Notes: generated from the letters alone by a model not told the origin. 64,000 bases of DNA from Gammaproteobacteria bacterium (GCA_016712635.1 JADJQS010000007.1:1-64000), one strand, 5' to 3'; positions 26,767 through 36,097 are shown, numbered from the stretch's first letter. Made by a program: numbers and translations.

Positions 26767-27865
26767 ATGGCCGGTCAGATGAAGGATCTGCAGGTGGCGG
26801 GATGGGCGGCGGCCGGCGTGGTGGGCGCGCTGCTGGTCTATCTGCTGGCGCCGATCCTGACCCCGTTCCTGCTGGCCGCGCTGCTGGCCTATCTCGGCAA
26901 CCCGCTGGTCGGGCGGTTGACGGCGCGGCGCCTGCCGCGGCTCGCCGCGGTGCTGCTGGTCTTCCTGCTCATCTTCGGCGCGCTGCTGCTGGCGCCGGTG
27001 GTGTTGTTCCCGCTGCTGGAACGCCAGGTCGCCGTGTTCATCCAGCGCTGGCCCGATTACCTCGGATACCCTCCAGACGCGCGTCGTCCCCTGGCTGCGC
27101 GATTCCCTCGGCATCGCCGCGCAGCCGTTCGACCTGTCGCAGCTGAAGCAGGCGCTGCTCGACCAGTGGCAGCAGGCCGGCGGCATCGCCGCGCGGGCGG
27201 TGGTGGCGGTGACGCAGTCCGGCCTGGCGATCGTGCAGTGGCTGCTCAACCTGATGCTGATCCCGGTGGTGACGTTTTACCTGCTGCGCGACTGGGATGG
27301 CCTGATGCTGAGGCTGCAGGGCCTGCTGCCGCGGCGGATCGAGCCCGTGGCGACGCTGCTCGCGCGCGAGTGCGACGAGGTGCTGGCGACGTTTCTGCGC
27401 GGCCAGCTCTGGGTGATGCTCGCGCTGGGGCTGATCTATTCCGCCGGCCTGTGGCTGGTGGGACTCGACCTCGCCTTCCTGATCGGCATGGGCGCCGGGC
27501 TGGTCAGCTTCGTCCCCTACCTCGGGCCGATCGTCGGCCTGCTCGCCGGAGGCATCGCGGCGGCGGCGCAGTTTCACGACCTGTTCCATCCGCTGCTCGT
27601 GATCGGCGTGTTCGTTGCCGGCCAGATGCTCGAGGGCATGGTGCTGACTCCCTGGCTGGTGGGCGACCGCGTCGGCCTGCACCCGGTGGCGGTGATCTTC
27701 GCCGTCATGGCGGGCGGCCAGCTGTTCGGGTTCGTCGGCGTGCTGATCGCCCTGCCGGCGGCCGCGGTGATCGCGGTGCTGCTGCGGCATCTCCACCGGC
27801 GCTACCTGCGCAGCGAGGCATACGGAGAGGCCGATGAGACACGTGAGACGCGCGGCGAAGGCTGA
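26767..27865 (+). pseudogene. perM: PerM/YtvI family (AI-2E-type exporter family) permease, one frameshift
   Basis: About 365 residues once corrected. The N-terminal part (VYLLAPILTPFLLAALLAYL, then FPLLERQVAVFIQRWPDYL) is in frame with 26767. The homology moves one base near 27068 and resumes as LQTRVVPWLRDSLGI, then VTFYLLRDWDGL, GLDLAFLIGMGAGLVSFVPY and a C-terminal helix pair. PerM-like proteins have eight membrane helices. Their substrates are mostly unknown. Its neighbours are typical, so a single sequence indel is as likely as true inactivation. Confidence 0.75.
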
Positions 27866-27877
27866 GCCGGCGCCGAC

Positions 27878-28567
27878 GTGAGCGCGCAACTGCCGCTGCA
27901 GATCCGCTTCCGCGACGGTTCCACCTTCGCGGATTTCGTGCCGGGCCGCAACGCGGAGGCGGCGCACTGCCTGCAGGGCGGCATCGCCGCCGGGCAGTGC
28001 GTCTACCTGTGGGGCGGCGCGGGCACGGGCAAGACGCACCTGCTGCAGGCCGTGTGCCGTGACGCCGCGGGGCGCGGCGAGTCCTCGGTCTATCTCCCGC
28101 TGCGCCAGCGCGCCGAACTGGCGCCCGCGCTGCTCGAGGGCCTGGAGGCGCTGTCCCTGGTGTGCGTCGATGACATCGACGCGATCGCGGGCGACGCCGC
28201 CTGGGAGGCCGCGCTGTTCCACCTGTTCAACCGCGTGCGCGCGGGCGGCGGACGCATCGCCATCACCGGCGCCGCTTCGCCCCGCGCGCTCGGGCTCGGC
28301 CTGCCGGACCTCGCGACGCGGCTGGCGTGGGGCCTGGTGTTCCAGCTGCACCCGCTGCTCGATGAAGAGAAGGCCCGGGCCCTGCAGGCGCGCGCCCGCG
28401 CGCGCGGCATGGACATGCCGGAGGCCGTTGTGCGCTATCTGCTGCAGCGCCACGCGCGCGACATGGCCGCCCTGTTCGCACTGCTGGAGCGCCTCGACCG
28501 CGCCTCGCTCGCGGCGCAGCGCCGCCTCACCGTGCCCTTCGTGCGCGAGGTTACGGGCGACGAGTGA
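27878..28567 (+). CDS. hda: DnaA-related replication regulator Hda
   Basis: 229 residues, the Hda size. The start QLPLQIRFRDGSTFADFVPG has the clamp-binding QLPL-type motif used to bind the beta clamp. A Walker A (GGAGTGKTHLLQA), a VDDIDAIAG Walker B and the DnaA-like AAA+ lid follow. Together with the beta clamp it stimulates ATP hydrolysis by DnaA and so limits re-initiation. GTG 27878 lies 12 nt after perM. Confidence 0.9.
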   Translation: MSAQLPLQIRFRDGSTFADFVPGRNAEAAHCLQGGIAAGQCVYLWGGAGTGKTHLLQAVCRDAAGRGESSVYLPLRQRAELAPALLEGLEALSLVCVDDIDAIAGDAAWEAALFHLFNRVRAGGGRIAITGAASPRALGLGLPDLATRLAWGLVFQLHPLLDEEKARALQARARARGMDMPEAVVRYLLQRHARDMAALFALLERLDRASLAAQRRLTVPFVREVTGDE

Positions 28568-28585
28568 GGCGGCGCGCTGATCGGA

Positions 28586-29191
28586 TCATTCCAGCAGCGG
28601 GCGCAGGTGCTTCCACACGTTATCGAGGATGATGGCCTGCGCCTCCCGGTTGGGATGGATGTCGTCGGCCTGGAAATGCGCCGGCCCGTCGTCGAGTCCC
28701 TCGAGCAGGAAGGGTATCAGCGCGATGCGGTGCTCGCGCGCGAGCGTGGCGTACACCTGTTCGAAGCCCTGTGTGTAGGCGCGCCCGTAATTCGGCGGCA
28801 GCCGCATGCCGGCGAGCAGCACCCGCGCGCCCCGCGCGCGGCTTGCATCGATGATGGCGGCGAGGTTGCGCCGCATCCGTTCCAGCGGCATGCCGCGCAG
28901 GCCGTCGTTGCCGCCGAGCTCGACCACGACGATGGACGGCCCGTGCCGCTCGAGTTCCGCCGGCAGGCGCGCCAGCGCGCCGCCGGTGGTCTCGCCGCTG
29001 ATGCTGGCGTTGACCACTTGCTCCGGGCGGCCCGCCAGTTCGAGGCGCCGCTCCAGCAGGCTGACCCAGCCGTCGTTTTGATCGAGGCCGTAGGAGGCGC
29101 TTAAACTGTCGCCCAGGATCAGGATCGTCGGCGCCGCGCCCGCCGTGAGCGGCGCCAGCAGCAGGAGTATCAACAGGAGTCGTGGCAGCAT
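28586..29191 (-). CDS. tesA: Periplasmic thioesterase/arylesterase TesA (SGNH hydrolase)
   Basis: 201 residues. A signal peptide (LLLILLLLAPLTAGAAP) is followed by the GDSLSASYGL block with the nucleophile Ser, a GGNDGLRG block with the oxyanion Asn, and DDIHPNREAQ with the catalytic Asp/His. It hydrolyses acyl thioesters and esters and has lysophospholipase activity in relatives. Its ATG (29191-29189, minus) shares two bases with the ybbA ATG on the other strand. Confidence 0.95.
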   Translation of the reverse strand: MLPRLLLILLLLAPLTAGAAPTILILGDSLSASYGLDQNDGWVSLLERRLELAGRPEQVVNASISGETTGGALARLPAELERHGPSIVVVELGGNDGLRGMPLERMRRNLAAIIDASRARGARVLLAGMRLPPNYGRAYTQGFEQVYATLAREHRIALIPFLLEGLDDGPAHFQADDIHPNREAQAIILDNVWKHLRPLLE

Positions 29192-29882
29192 GTCGGATCA
29201 GTCGCAGTGTCCCGTGGTCGAGGTGCGCGGTGTGGGCAAACGTGTGGTCAGTCCCGAGGGCGAACTCGAACTGTTGCGCGACGTCCAGTTTAGCATCCTG
29301 GCCGGCGAGGCGGTCGCCGTGCTCGGTGCCTCGGGGTCCGGCAAGACGACCCTGCTCGGCATCCTCGCCGGACTCGACACCCCGAGCGCCGGCACCGTGC
29401 TCATCGAGGGCGCGGACCTGTTCGCCCTCGACGAGGACGGCCGCGCGCGCGTGCGGCGCGAGGCGATCGGCTTCGTGTTCCAGTCCTTCCACCTGCTGCC
29501 GACGCTGACCGCGGTGGAGAACGTGATGCTGCCGCTGGAGCTGGCCGGCCGCAGCGACGCCCGCGCGCAGGCGGAGCAGCTGCTTGCGCGCGTCGGCCTC
29601 GAACGCCGCATCCGGCACTACCCGCGCCAGCTCTCCGGCGGCGAGCAGCAGCGCGTCGCGATCGCGCGCGCCTTCGCGACGGGGCCGCGCCTGCTGTTCG
29701 CGGACGAGCCCACCGGCAACCTCGATCTCGCCACCGGGCGGCGCGTGATCGACCTGCTGTTCGAGATCAACCGCGAGCAGGGCACCACGCTGGTGCTGGT
29801 CACCCACGACGAGGCGGTCGCCGCGCGCTGCACCCGGCGCCTGCTGCTGGACGGCGGCCGCCTGCGGGAATCCGCCGCATGA
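29190..29882 (+). CDS. ybbA: ABC transporter ATP-binding protein YbbA
   Basis: 230 residues. It has Walker A GASGSGKTTLL, a Q-loop GFVFQSFHLLPTLTAVENVMLP, signature LSGGEQQRVAIARA and Walker B LLFADEPTGN. It is of the MacB/LolD type and forms the ATPase of the YbbA-YbbP complex. AGGAG at 29175 lies inside the divergent tesA signal-peptide codons. It overlaps ybbP by four bases (ATGA). Confidence 0.93.
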   Translation: MSDQSQCPVVEVRGVGKRVVSPEGELELLRDVQFSILAGEAVAVLGASGSGKTTLLGILAGLDTPSAGTVLIEGADLFALDEDGRARVRREAIGFVFQSFHLLPTLTAVENVMLPLELAGRSDARAQAEQLLARVGLERRIRHYPRQLSGGEQQRVAIARAFATGPRLLFADEPTGNLDLATGRRVIDLLFEINREQGTTLVLVTHDEAVAARCTRRLLLDGGRLRESAA

Positions 29883-32377
29883 GCGCGCGCGTCCCCGCGC
29901 TGGCACTGCGCATGCTGCTGCGCGACTGGCGCGCGGGCGAGCTGCGCGTGCTGGCGGCGGCCCTGGTGGTGGCGGTCGCCGCCGTCACCGCGGTGGGCTT
30001 CTTCTCCGACCGCATCCGGCTGGCGCTGGAGCTGCAGGCGACCGAGCTGCTGGGGGCGGACCTGGTGATCAGCTCCGACCATCCCGTTGACGCGGCCCTG
30101 CTCGGGCAAGGCGGGGCATCACTGCGCCGTGCCGCAGCGGTCGAATTCCCCAGCATGGTGATCGCCGGGGAGCAGTCGCAGCTCGCCTCGCTCCGGGCGG
30201 TCAGTCCGGACTACCCGCTGCGCGGAAACCTGCGCATCAGCCGCGAGCTGTTCGCGCCCGACGCCGCGGCGGAGGGCATCCCGCCGGCGGGAAGCGCCTG
30301 GCTGGAGTCGCGCCTCGCGAGCCAGCTCGGGGTCGCGGTCGGCGACGCGGTCGAGGTGGGTGATGCGCGCCTCGCGGTGGCCGCCATCCTCACCGCCGAG
30401 CCGGCGGGCGGCGGCATCGGCATGTTCAATCTCGCGCCGCGCCTGCTGTTCAACGCGGCGGACCTCGCGGCCACCGGGCTGGTGCAGCCGGCGAGCCGCG
30501 TGCGCTACCGCTACCTGTTCGCGGGCGAGCCGGGCGCGGTGCGCGCGTTCCGCGCCGGGGTCGCCCCCGCGCTCGGCCGCGGCGAGCGCCTCGAATCGGT
30601 GGAGGACGCCCGCCCCGAGGTCCGCGGCGCGCTCGACCGCGCCGGCCGCTTCCTCGGCCTCGCCACGCTGGTGAGCGTCCTGCTGTCCGGCGTCGCCGTG
30701 GCCCTGTCGGCGCGCCGCTTCATCGCCCGCCACCTCGATTACTGCGCCGTGATGCGCTGCCTCGGCGCCAGCCAGCGGCTCATCCTCGGCGTCTACGGCC
30801 TGCAGCTCGGCCTGCTCGGCCTCGCGGCGGCGCTGCTGGGATGCGCGCTCGGCTATCTCGCCCAGTTCGGCCTCGAGGTCCTGCTCGGCGGCCTGATCGG
30901 GATCGACCTGCCGCCGCCGTCGGCGCGGCCGGCACTGTTCGGCGCGGGCGTTGCGCTGGTGACACTGCTGGGTTTCGCGCTGCCGCCGCTGCTGCACCTG
31001 AGGAACGTGCCCGCGCTGCGCGTGATCCGGCGCGAGCTGGGCGGTCCGGGGGGCGGTATGCGCCTGCTGAGCTATGTCGCCGCGGCGGCGGCGATGGCCG
31101 CGCTGGTGTGGTGGCAGGCGGAGGACCGCATCCTCGGGCTGTATGTCCTGCTCGGCGCGGTCGCGGCGCTGGCGCTGCTGGCGGCCGCCGCCGCCGCGCT
31201 GATCGCGCTGCTGCGCCAGCTGCGCCACCGCGTCGGCTCGACCTGGCGCTTCGGCCTGCTCAGCCTGACGCAGCGCGCCGGGACCGGCGTGGTGCAGGTG
31301 ATGGCCTTCGGCCTCGGCATCATGGTGCTGTTGCTGCTGGCGGTGGTGCGCGGCGACCTGCTGCGCGAATGGGAGCGCGAGCTGCCGGCGCAGGCGCCCA
31401 ACCGGTTCCTGATCAACATCCTGCCGGAGCAGGTCGGCGCCGTGCGCGAGTTCTTCGCGCGCTCCGGCCTGCAGGCGCCGGAGCTGTTCCCGATGGTGCG
31501 CGGGCGCCTGACGGAGGTCGGCGGGCGCGCGGTGTCCGCCGACCTCTACGCGGACGACCGCGCGCGCCGCCTGGTGGAGCGCGAGTTCAACCTGTCCTGG
31601 GCGGAGCGCATGCAGGATGACAACCGCATCGTCGCCGGCGCCTGGTGGGGCGCGGCAGAGACCGGCGCGGCCCTGATGTCCGTCGAGGCCGGACTCGCCA
31701 GGACTCTCGGCATCGGGCTCGGCGACACCCTGGCGTTCCGCATCGCGGGCACCGAACTGCGCGCACGCGTGGCGAACCTGCGCGAGGTCGAGTGGGACAA
31801 TTTCCGCGTGAACTTCTTCGTGCTGACGCCGCCCGGCGTGCTGGAGCCGTTTCCCGCCACCTGGATTACCAGCCTGTACGTGCCCGCCGACCGCTACGCG
31901 GTGTTGAACGAGCTGGTGCGCGCCTTCCCGAACATCACCGTCATCGACGTCTCGGCCATCATGGACCAGGTGCGCGGGATCATGGACCGGGTCGCGCTCG
32001 CGGTGCAGTACGTATTCCTGTTCACGCTTGTCGCCGGGCTGCTGGTGATGGTCGCGGCGATCCATGCCAGCCTCGACGAGCGCGTGCGCGAGAGCGTGCT
32101 GCTGCGCACGCTGGGCGCCGGCCGGCGCCAGCTGCTGTTCGGGCTGGCGACCGAGTTCGTCAGCCTGGGCGTGCTGTCGGGCCTGCTCGGCGCGTTCGCC
32201 GCCGGCATGATCGCGCAGGTGCTGGCGGAGCAGGTGTTTCAGCTGAACTACGGCTGGGATCCCGCCCTGTGGCTGATCGGTGCGCTGGGCGGCGGCCTCG
32301 GCGTCGGACTGGCGGGCGTGCTCGCCACCCGTTTCGTGCTGAGCACGCCGCCGATCCAGGCGCTGCGGGGATTGTAA
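29879..32377 (+). CDS. ybbP: FtsX-like ABC permease YbbP
   Basis: 832 residues. It has an N-terminal membrane helix, a long periplasmic domain (GADLVISSDHPV, PAGSAWLESRLASQLGV), three helices near residues 260-390, a further set near 395-500, a second periplasmic domain and three C-terminal helices. This is the duplicated FtsX/MacB architecture of YbbP. In relatives the complex is thought to move a hydrophobic molecule out of the membrane; the substrate is unknown. The linked TesA esterase suggests a lipid-related task. Confidence 0.92.
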   Translation: MSARVPALALRMLLRDWRAGELRVLAAALVVAVAAVTAVGFFSDRIRLALELQATELLGADLVISSDHPVDAALLGQGGASLRRAAAVEFPSMVIAGEQSQLASLRAVSPDYPLRGNLRISRELFAPDAAAEGIPPAGSAWLESRLASQLGVAVGDAVEVGDARLAVAAILTAEPAGGGIGMFNLAPRLLFNAADLAATGLVQPASRVRYRYLFAGEPGAVRAFRAGVAPALGRGERLESVEDARPEVRGALDRAGRFLGLATLVSVLLSGVAVALSARRFIARHLDYCAVMRCLGASQRLILGVYGLQLGLLGLAAALLGCALGYLAQFGLEVLLGGLIGIDLPPPSARPALFGAGVALVTLLGFALPPLLHLRNVPALRVIRRELGGPGGGMRLLSYVAAAAAMAALVWWQAEDRILGLYVLLGAVAALALLAAAAAALIALLRQLRHRVGSTWRFGLLSLTQRAGTGVVQVMAFGLGIMVLLLLAVVRGDLLREWERELPAQAPNRFLINILPEQVGAVREFFARSGLQAPELFPMVRGRLTEVGGRAVSADLYADDRARRLVEREFNLSWAERMQDDNRIVAGAWWGAAETGAALMSVEAGLARTLGIGLGDTLAFRIAGTELRARVANLREVEWDNFRVNFFVLTPPGVLEPFPATWITSLYVPADRYAVLNELVRAFPNITVIDVSAIMDQVRGIMDRVALAVQYVFLFTLVAGLLVMVAAIHASLDERVRESVLLRTLGAGRRQLLFGLATEFVSLGVLSGLLGAFAAGMIAQVLAEQVFQLNYGWDPALWLIGALGGGLGVGLAGVLATRFVLSTPPIQALRGL

Positions 32378-32381
32378 ATAT

Positions 32382-32542
32382 CAGGACTGAGGACTCAGGA
32401 CTGAGTGCTGAGTAAAACATCGAATCGTCGCCCGGATGAAGCGCAGCGGAATCCGGGCTAGGATCTCTAACGACGTGCCCACCCTGCGAGACTGCGGTGT
32501 TTTGATCTTCACTCCGTACTCAGTCCTGAGTCCTCAGTCCTG
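32382..32542. repeat. 25-bp perfect inverted repeat made of GGACTGA/GGACTCA units
   Basis: The left arm 32382-32406 is CAGGACTGAGGACTCAGGAC plus CTGAGT-type bases, and the right arm 32518-32542 is its exact complement. The arms enclose 111 nt that contain a REP (32430-32458). It sits between ybbP and the next gene and contains no ORF I accept. The modular 7-mer design recalls the GTGAGGC elements, although the unit differs. Confidence 0.8.
32430..32458. repeat. REP element GCCCGGAT...ATCCGGGC (inverted copy)
   Basis: An 8-bp stem around AAGCGCAGCGGA. It is the reverse complement of the 6135 and 6558 elements and lies inside the loop of the larger inverted repeat. Confidence 0.75.
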
Positions 32543-32595
32543 TGTTTTGGGGTACACTACGCGCCACGGGCGCCTGAGTGATAGGGGGAGTGTCG

Positions 32596-33300
32596 ATGTC
32601 GCGTTGGATAGGGCTGTTGATCGCGTGCCTGGCGGTTGCGCCGGCCTGGGCCGAGGAGGCCGCCAGTGAGACAGCGCCTGCCGTTCCCGCCGCAGAATCC
32701 CCCGACCCCGTGCCCGGACCCGCCGTCGCCGCGGGCCGCATGGTGACCCTGTCCACCGCCTACCACACCCGCTTCGACGCCTATCTCGCCGGGGCGGAGG
32801 ACGCGCCGGTCGGCGTGCTGCTGGTGCCGGACCGCTGGGGCCTCGGCGCCGAGGTCAAGGACTGGGCCGACCGCGTCGCGGCCCTGGGGTACCGCGTGCT
32901 CGCCGTCGACCTGTACGACGGCAGGCACGTGGCCGATGCAGGCGCGGCCGCCGAGGTGTGGCGCTCCATCGACCCGGTCTGGATCGAGGCCGATCTCGAC
33001 GCGGCGATGGCCTATCTGAGCCGGGGGCAGGGCCGCATCGTGCTGATGGGCTGGGGCAAGGGGGTAGGCGCCGCCGTGCCCCTGCTGGAGCGCCATCCCG
33101 GCGTGATCCGTGCGATGGTGACCTATTACGACAGCGAGACCCTGATGGCGGGCGACCGCGCCGGCAAGCAGCCCTTCCCCGTGCTGGACGTGCTCACCCC
33201 GCGCACCCTCGCCGGACCGCCGGCGGAGACGCTGCCGGCGCAGGCGACCGCCGACGCCTGGACCGCCACCGAACAGTTCCTGACACGCCTGTTTCAATAA
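32596..33300 (+). CDS. Dienelactone hydrolase-like exported protein lacking the nucleophile
   Basis: 234 residues. A signal peptide (WIGLLIACLAVAPAWAEE) and a Pro/Ala-rich linker are followed by an alpha/beta-hydrolase core (PVGVLLVPDRWGLGAEVKDW, RVLAVDLYDG, IVLMGWGKGVGAAVPLL). In dienelactone hydrolases the elbow is GxCxGG; here it reads GWGKGVG, with Gly in the Cys place, and the HGF motif near the C-terminus is not visible. So it is probably a non-catalytic relative in the periplasm. ATG 32596 follows AGGGGGAG. Confidence 0.75.
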   Translation: MSRWIGLLIACLAVAPAWAEEAASETAPAVPAAESPDPVPGPAVAAGRMVTLSTAYHTRFDAYLAGAEDAPVGVLLVPDRWGLGAEVKDWADRVAALGYRVLAVDLYDGRHVADAGAAAEVWRSIDPVWIEADLDAAMAYLSRGQGRIVLMGWGKGVGAAVPLLERHPGVIRAMVTYYDSETLMAGDRAGKQPFPVLDVLTPRTLAGPPAETLPAQATADAWTATEQFLTRLFQ

Positions 33301-33307
33301 CCCGGCG

Positions 33308-33652
33308 TCAGCCGAAGGTGCCCCCGTTCCAGCCCCACAGGTGGGCCGGGGCGTCGGCGAACTCGATGTAAATTCGGTCCGCCGGGATGCCGAGCCCTTC
33401 CCCGACCGCGCGGCACAGCCTGCGGGACAGCGCCCCGGTCTGCGCCGGCAGCCCGATGCTCTTCAGTTCCAGGTAGGCGAGCGGGGCGTCACTGCCGGCG
33501 AACAGCATCGGCGTTCCGGCGTCGAGCGCCACCATGACGTAGCGTTCGCCCTTGCCGAGCGCGGCGGCCACCTCCTTCGAAAGCACGGCAAGCAGGCCGG
33601 GCAGTGCGGACGGATCCGGTTCGACATTGGTCTGTATCCTGAGACAGGGCAT
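33308..33652 (-). CDS. MIF-like tautomerase family protein
   Basis: 114 residues, the exact size of the MIF/D-dopachrome tautomerase family. It starts MPCLRIQTNV with the catalytic Pro exposed after Met removal, and carries GKGERYVMVALDAG (active-site Lys region) and ADRIYIEFADAPAHLWGWNGGTFG. Relatives catalyse keto-enol tautomerisation of phenylpyruvate in vitro; the bacterial role is uncertain. It converges on the dienelactone hydrolase-like gene with 7 nt between. Confidence 0.9.
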   Translation of the reverse strand: MPCLRIQTNVEPDPSALPGLLAVLSKEVAAALGKGERYVMVALDAGTPMLFAGSDAPLAYLELKSIGLPAQTGALSRRLCRAVGEGLGIPADRIYIEFADAPAHLWGWNGGTFG

Positions 33653-33870
33653 GGCGGCTCCTCGGTTGCGGATGGCGAGTCGATGGCGGAAGTCTAGCGC
33701 GGGCGGACGGCCGCGGAATACCCCGGGACCGTTCCGGGATAGCGCCTGAATACCTACGCGTATCAATGCGCTACCCTATCTTTCAGCAGGCGATCTTATT
33801 ACAATGGATAATTTTCGAGGAAGGCTGCGTTGCGGCCGGAAACAGCGGTTTATAGCGAAGGTAGATCAGC

Positions 33871-35586
33871 GTGGAACTGACAGGTGCTGAAATCGTGGTG
33901 CGTTGCCTGCAGGAAGAGGGCGTCGAATATCTGTTCGGCTACCCCGGCGGGGCGGTGCTGCACCTCTACGACGAGTTGTTCAAACAGGACAAGATCAAGC
34001 ACATCCTGGTCCGTCACGAGCAGGGTGCGGTGCATGCCGCCGACGGTTATTCGCGCTCAACCCGGAAGACCGGCGTGGCGCTGGTCACCTCGGGTCCCGG
34101 CGTCACCAACGCCGTGACCGGCATCGCCACCGCCTACATGGACTCCATCCCCATGGTGGTGATCAGCGGCCAGGTGCCGACCTACGCCATCGGGGAAGAC
34201 GCCTTCCAGGAATGCGACACCGTGGGCATCACCCGTCCCTGCGTGAAGCACAACTTCCTGGTCAAGGACGTGAAGGACATCGCCGTCACCATCAAGAAGG
34301 CCTTCTACCTCGCCGCCAGCGGGCGGCCGGGGCCGGTGGTGGTGGACATTCCCAAGGACATCACCTCGCCGTCGCACAAGGCGGTTTTCGAGTACCCGAA
34401 GTCGGTATCCATTCGCTCCTACAATCCGGTGGTCAAGGGCCACGCCGGCCAGATCAGGAAGGCGCTGCAGACCCTGCTCGGGGCCAGGCGCCCGATGGTC
34501 TATGCCGGCGGCGGTGTGGTGCTGGGCAATGCCTCGGAGCAGCTCACCGCGCTGGTGCGCGCCCTGGGTTATCCCTGCACCAATACCCTGATGGGATTGG
34601 GCGGCTATCCGGCCACCGACCCGCAGTTCGTCGGCATGCTGGGCATGCACGGCACCTACGAAGCCAACATGGCGATGCAGCACTGCGACGTCCTGCTGGC
34701 GGTGGGCGCCCGCTTCGATGACCGCGTGATCGGCAACCCCAAGCACTTTTTCCAGCAGCCGCGCACCATCATCCACATTGATATCGATCCATCGTCCATC
34801 GCCAAGCGCGTGAAGGTGGACATCCCGATCGTGGGCGATGTGCGCCAGGTGCTGGCCGATCTCGGCGAGCAGCTGCGTGCGGGACGCGATGCGCCCGATG
34901 CGGCGGTGCTCAAGTCCTGGTGGACGCAGATCGGCGAATGGCGTGCGCGCGATTGCCTCAAATACGACCGTACGAGCCAGAGCATCAAGCCGCAGGCCGT
35001 GATCGAGGCGCTGTGGAAGGTGACGGGCGGCGATGCCTTCGTGACCTCGGATGTGGGACAGCACCAGATGTGGGCCGCCCAGTACTACAAGTTCGACAAG
35101 CCGCGGCGCTGGATCAACTCCGGCGGCCTGGGCACCATGGGCTTCGGCCTGCCGGCGGCCATGGGTGTGCAGTTGGCCAACCCCGGCGCCGACGTGGCGT
35201 GCGTGACGGGCGAGGGCAGCATCCAGATGTGCATCCAGGAACTCTCGACCTGCCGCCAGTACCGCCTGCCGATCAAGATCGTGAATCTCAACAACCGCTA
35301 CCTCGGCATGGTGCGGCAGTGGCAGCAAATCGACTATTCGAGCCGCTACTCGGAATCGTATATGGACGCGCTGCCGGACTTCATGCTGCTGGCCGAGGCC
35401 TATGGCCACGTCGGCATGCGCATCGACAAGCCGGCCGATGTCGAGGGCGCGTTGCGCGAGGCATTCAAACTCAAGGACCGGCTGGTATTCCTCGATTTCA
35501 TCACCGACCAGACCGAGAATGTGTGGCCGATGGTGAAGGCCGGCAAGGGGCTGTCCGAGATGCTGCTCGGCTCGGAGGATCTGTGA
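33871..35586 (+). CDS. ilvI: Acetolactate synthase large subunit
   Basis: 571 residues from GTG 33871. It begins ELTGAEIVVRCLQEEGVEYLFGYPGG (Glu of the ThDP activation motif in EEGV), then the LVTSGPGVTNAVTGIATAYMDSIP block, the FAD-binding middle and the ThDP-Mg motif as GEGS...NLNNRYLGMVRQWQ. It condenses pyruvate units or pyruvate with 2-oxobutanoate, starting valine, leucine and isoleucine synthesis. The small subunit overlaps by four bases (GTGA). Confidence 0.96.
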   Translation: MELTGAEIVVRCLQEEGVEYLFGYPGGAVLHLYDELFKQDKIKHILVRHEQGAVHAADGYSRSTRKTGVALVTSGPGVTNAVTGIATAYMDSIPMVVISGQVPTYAIGEDAFQECDTVGITRPCVKHNFLVKDVKDIAVTIKKAFYLAASGRPGPVVVDIPKDITSPSHKAVFEYPKSVSIRSYNPVVKGHAGQIRKALQTLLGARRPMVYAGGGVVLGNASEQLTALVRALGYPCTNTLMGLGGYPATDPQFVGMLGMHGTYEANMAMQHCDVLLAVGARFDDRVIGNPKHFFQQPRTIIHIDIDPSSIAKRVKVDIPIVGDVRQVLADLGEQLRAGRDAPDAAVLKSWWTQIGEWRARDCLKYDRTSQSIKPQAVIEALWKVTGGDAFVTSDVGQHQMWAAQYYKFDKPRRWINSGGLGTMGFGLPAAMGVQLANPGADVACVTGEGSIQMCIQELSTCRQYRLPIKIVNLNNRYLGMVRQWQQIDYSSRYSESYMDALPDFMLLAEAYGHVGMRIDKPADVEGALREAFKLKDRLVFLDFITDQTENVWPMVKAGKGLSEMLLGSEDL

Positions 35587-36074
35587 GGCGCGTCATCTCC
35601 ATCCTGCTCGAGAACGAGGCGGGTGCGCTGTCGCGCGTGGCCGGGCTGTTCTCGGCGCGCGGCTACAACATCGAGTCGCTCACCGTGGCGCCGACCGAGG
35701 ACCCCTCGATGTCGCGCATGACCATCGTGACCGGCGGCTCGGCCGAGGTCATCGAGCAGATCACCAAGCAGCTCAACAAGCTGATCGACGTCATCAAGCT
35801 GCTCGACCTGACCGACGGCGCGTACATCGAACGCGAGCTGCTGCTGCTGAAGGTGCGCGCGACCGACCACGACCGCGACGAGGTGCAACGCCTGACCGAA
35901 AGTTACGGCGGCCGCGTCATCGACGTCACCGACAAGACCTACACCATCGAGCTGACCAGCACCAGCCACAAGCTGGATGCCTTCATCGCCGCGATGGACG
36001 GCGTGCCGATCGTCGAGACCGTCCGTTCGGGCGTAACCGGTATCGCATGCGGGGAGAAAAACCTGAGTTTATAG
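35583..36074 (+). CDS. ilvH: Acetolactate synthase small (regulatory) subunit, long form
   Basis: 163 residues, the IlvH size rather than the short IlvN of E. coli. The ACT domain (residues 1-80) includes ISILLENEAGALSRVAGLFSARGYNIESL, where valine binds; a C-terminal domain follows. It gives feedback inhibition by valine. GTG 35583 overlaps the large-subunit stop. It is followed by a palindromic repeat and then ilvC. Confidence 0.96.
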   Translation: MRRVISILLENEAGALSRVAGLFSARGYNIESLTVAPTEDPSMSRMTIVTGGSAEVIEQITKQLNKLIDVIKLLDLTDGAYIERELLLLKVRATDHDRDEVQRLTESYGGRVIDVTDKTYTIELTSTSHKLDAFIAAMDGVPIVETVRSGVTGIACGEKNLSL

Positions 36075-36097
36075 GTGTCGCGCAGAACCTCTTTGCC

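Noticed and set aside
32436..32669. ORF starting inside the REP at 32430
   Set aside because: Its first codons are the REP palindrome, and it runs antisense-like through repeat arms and out of frame into the dienelactone hydrolase-like gene.
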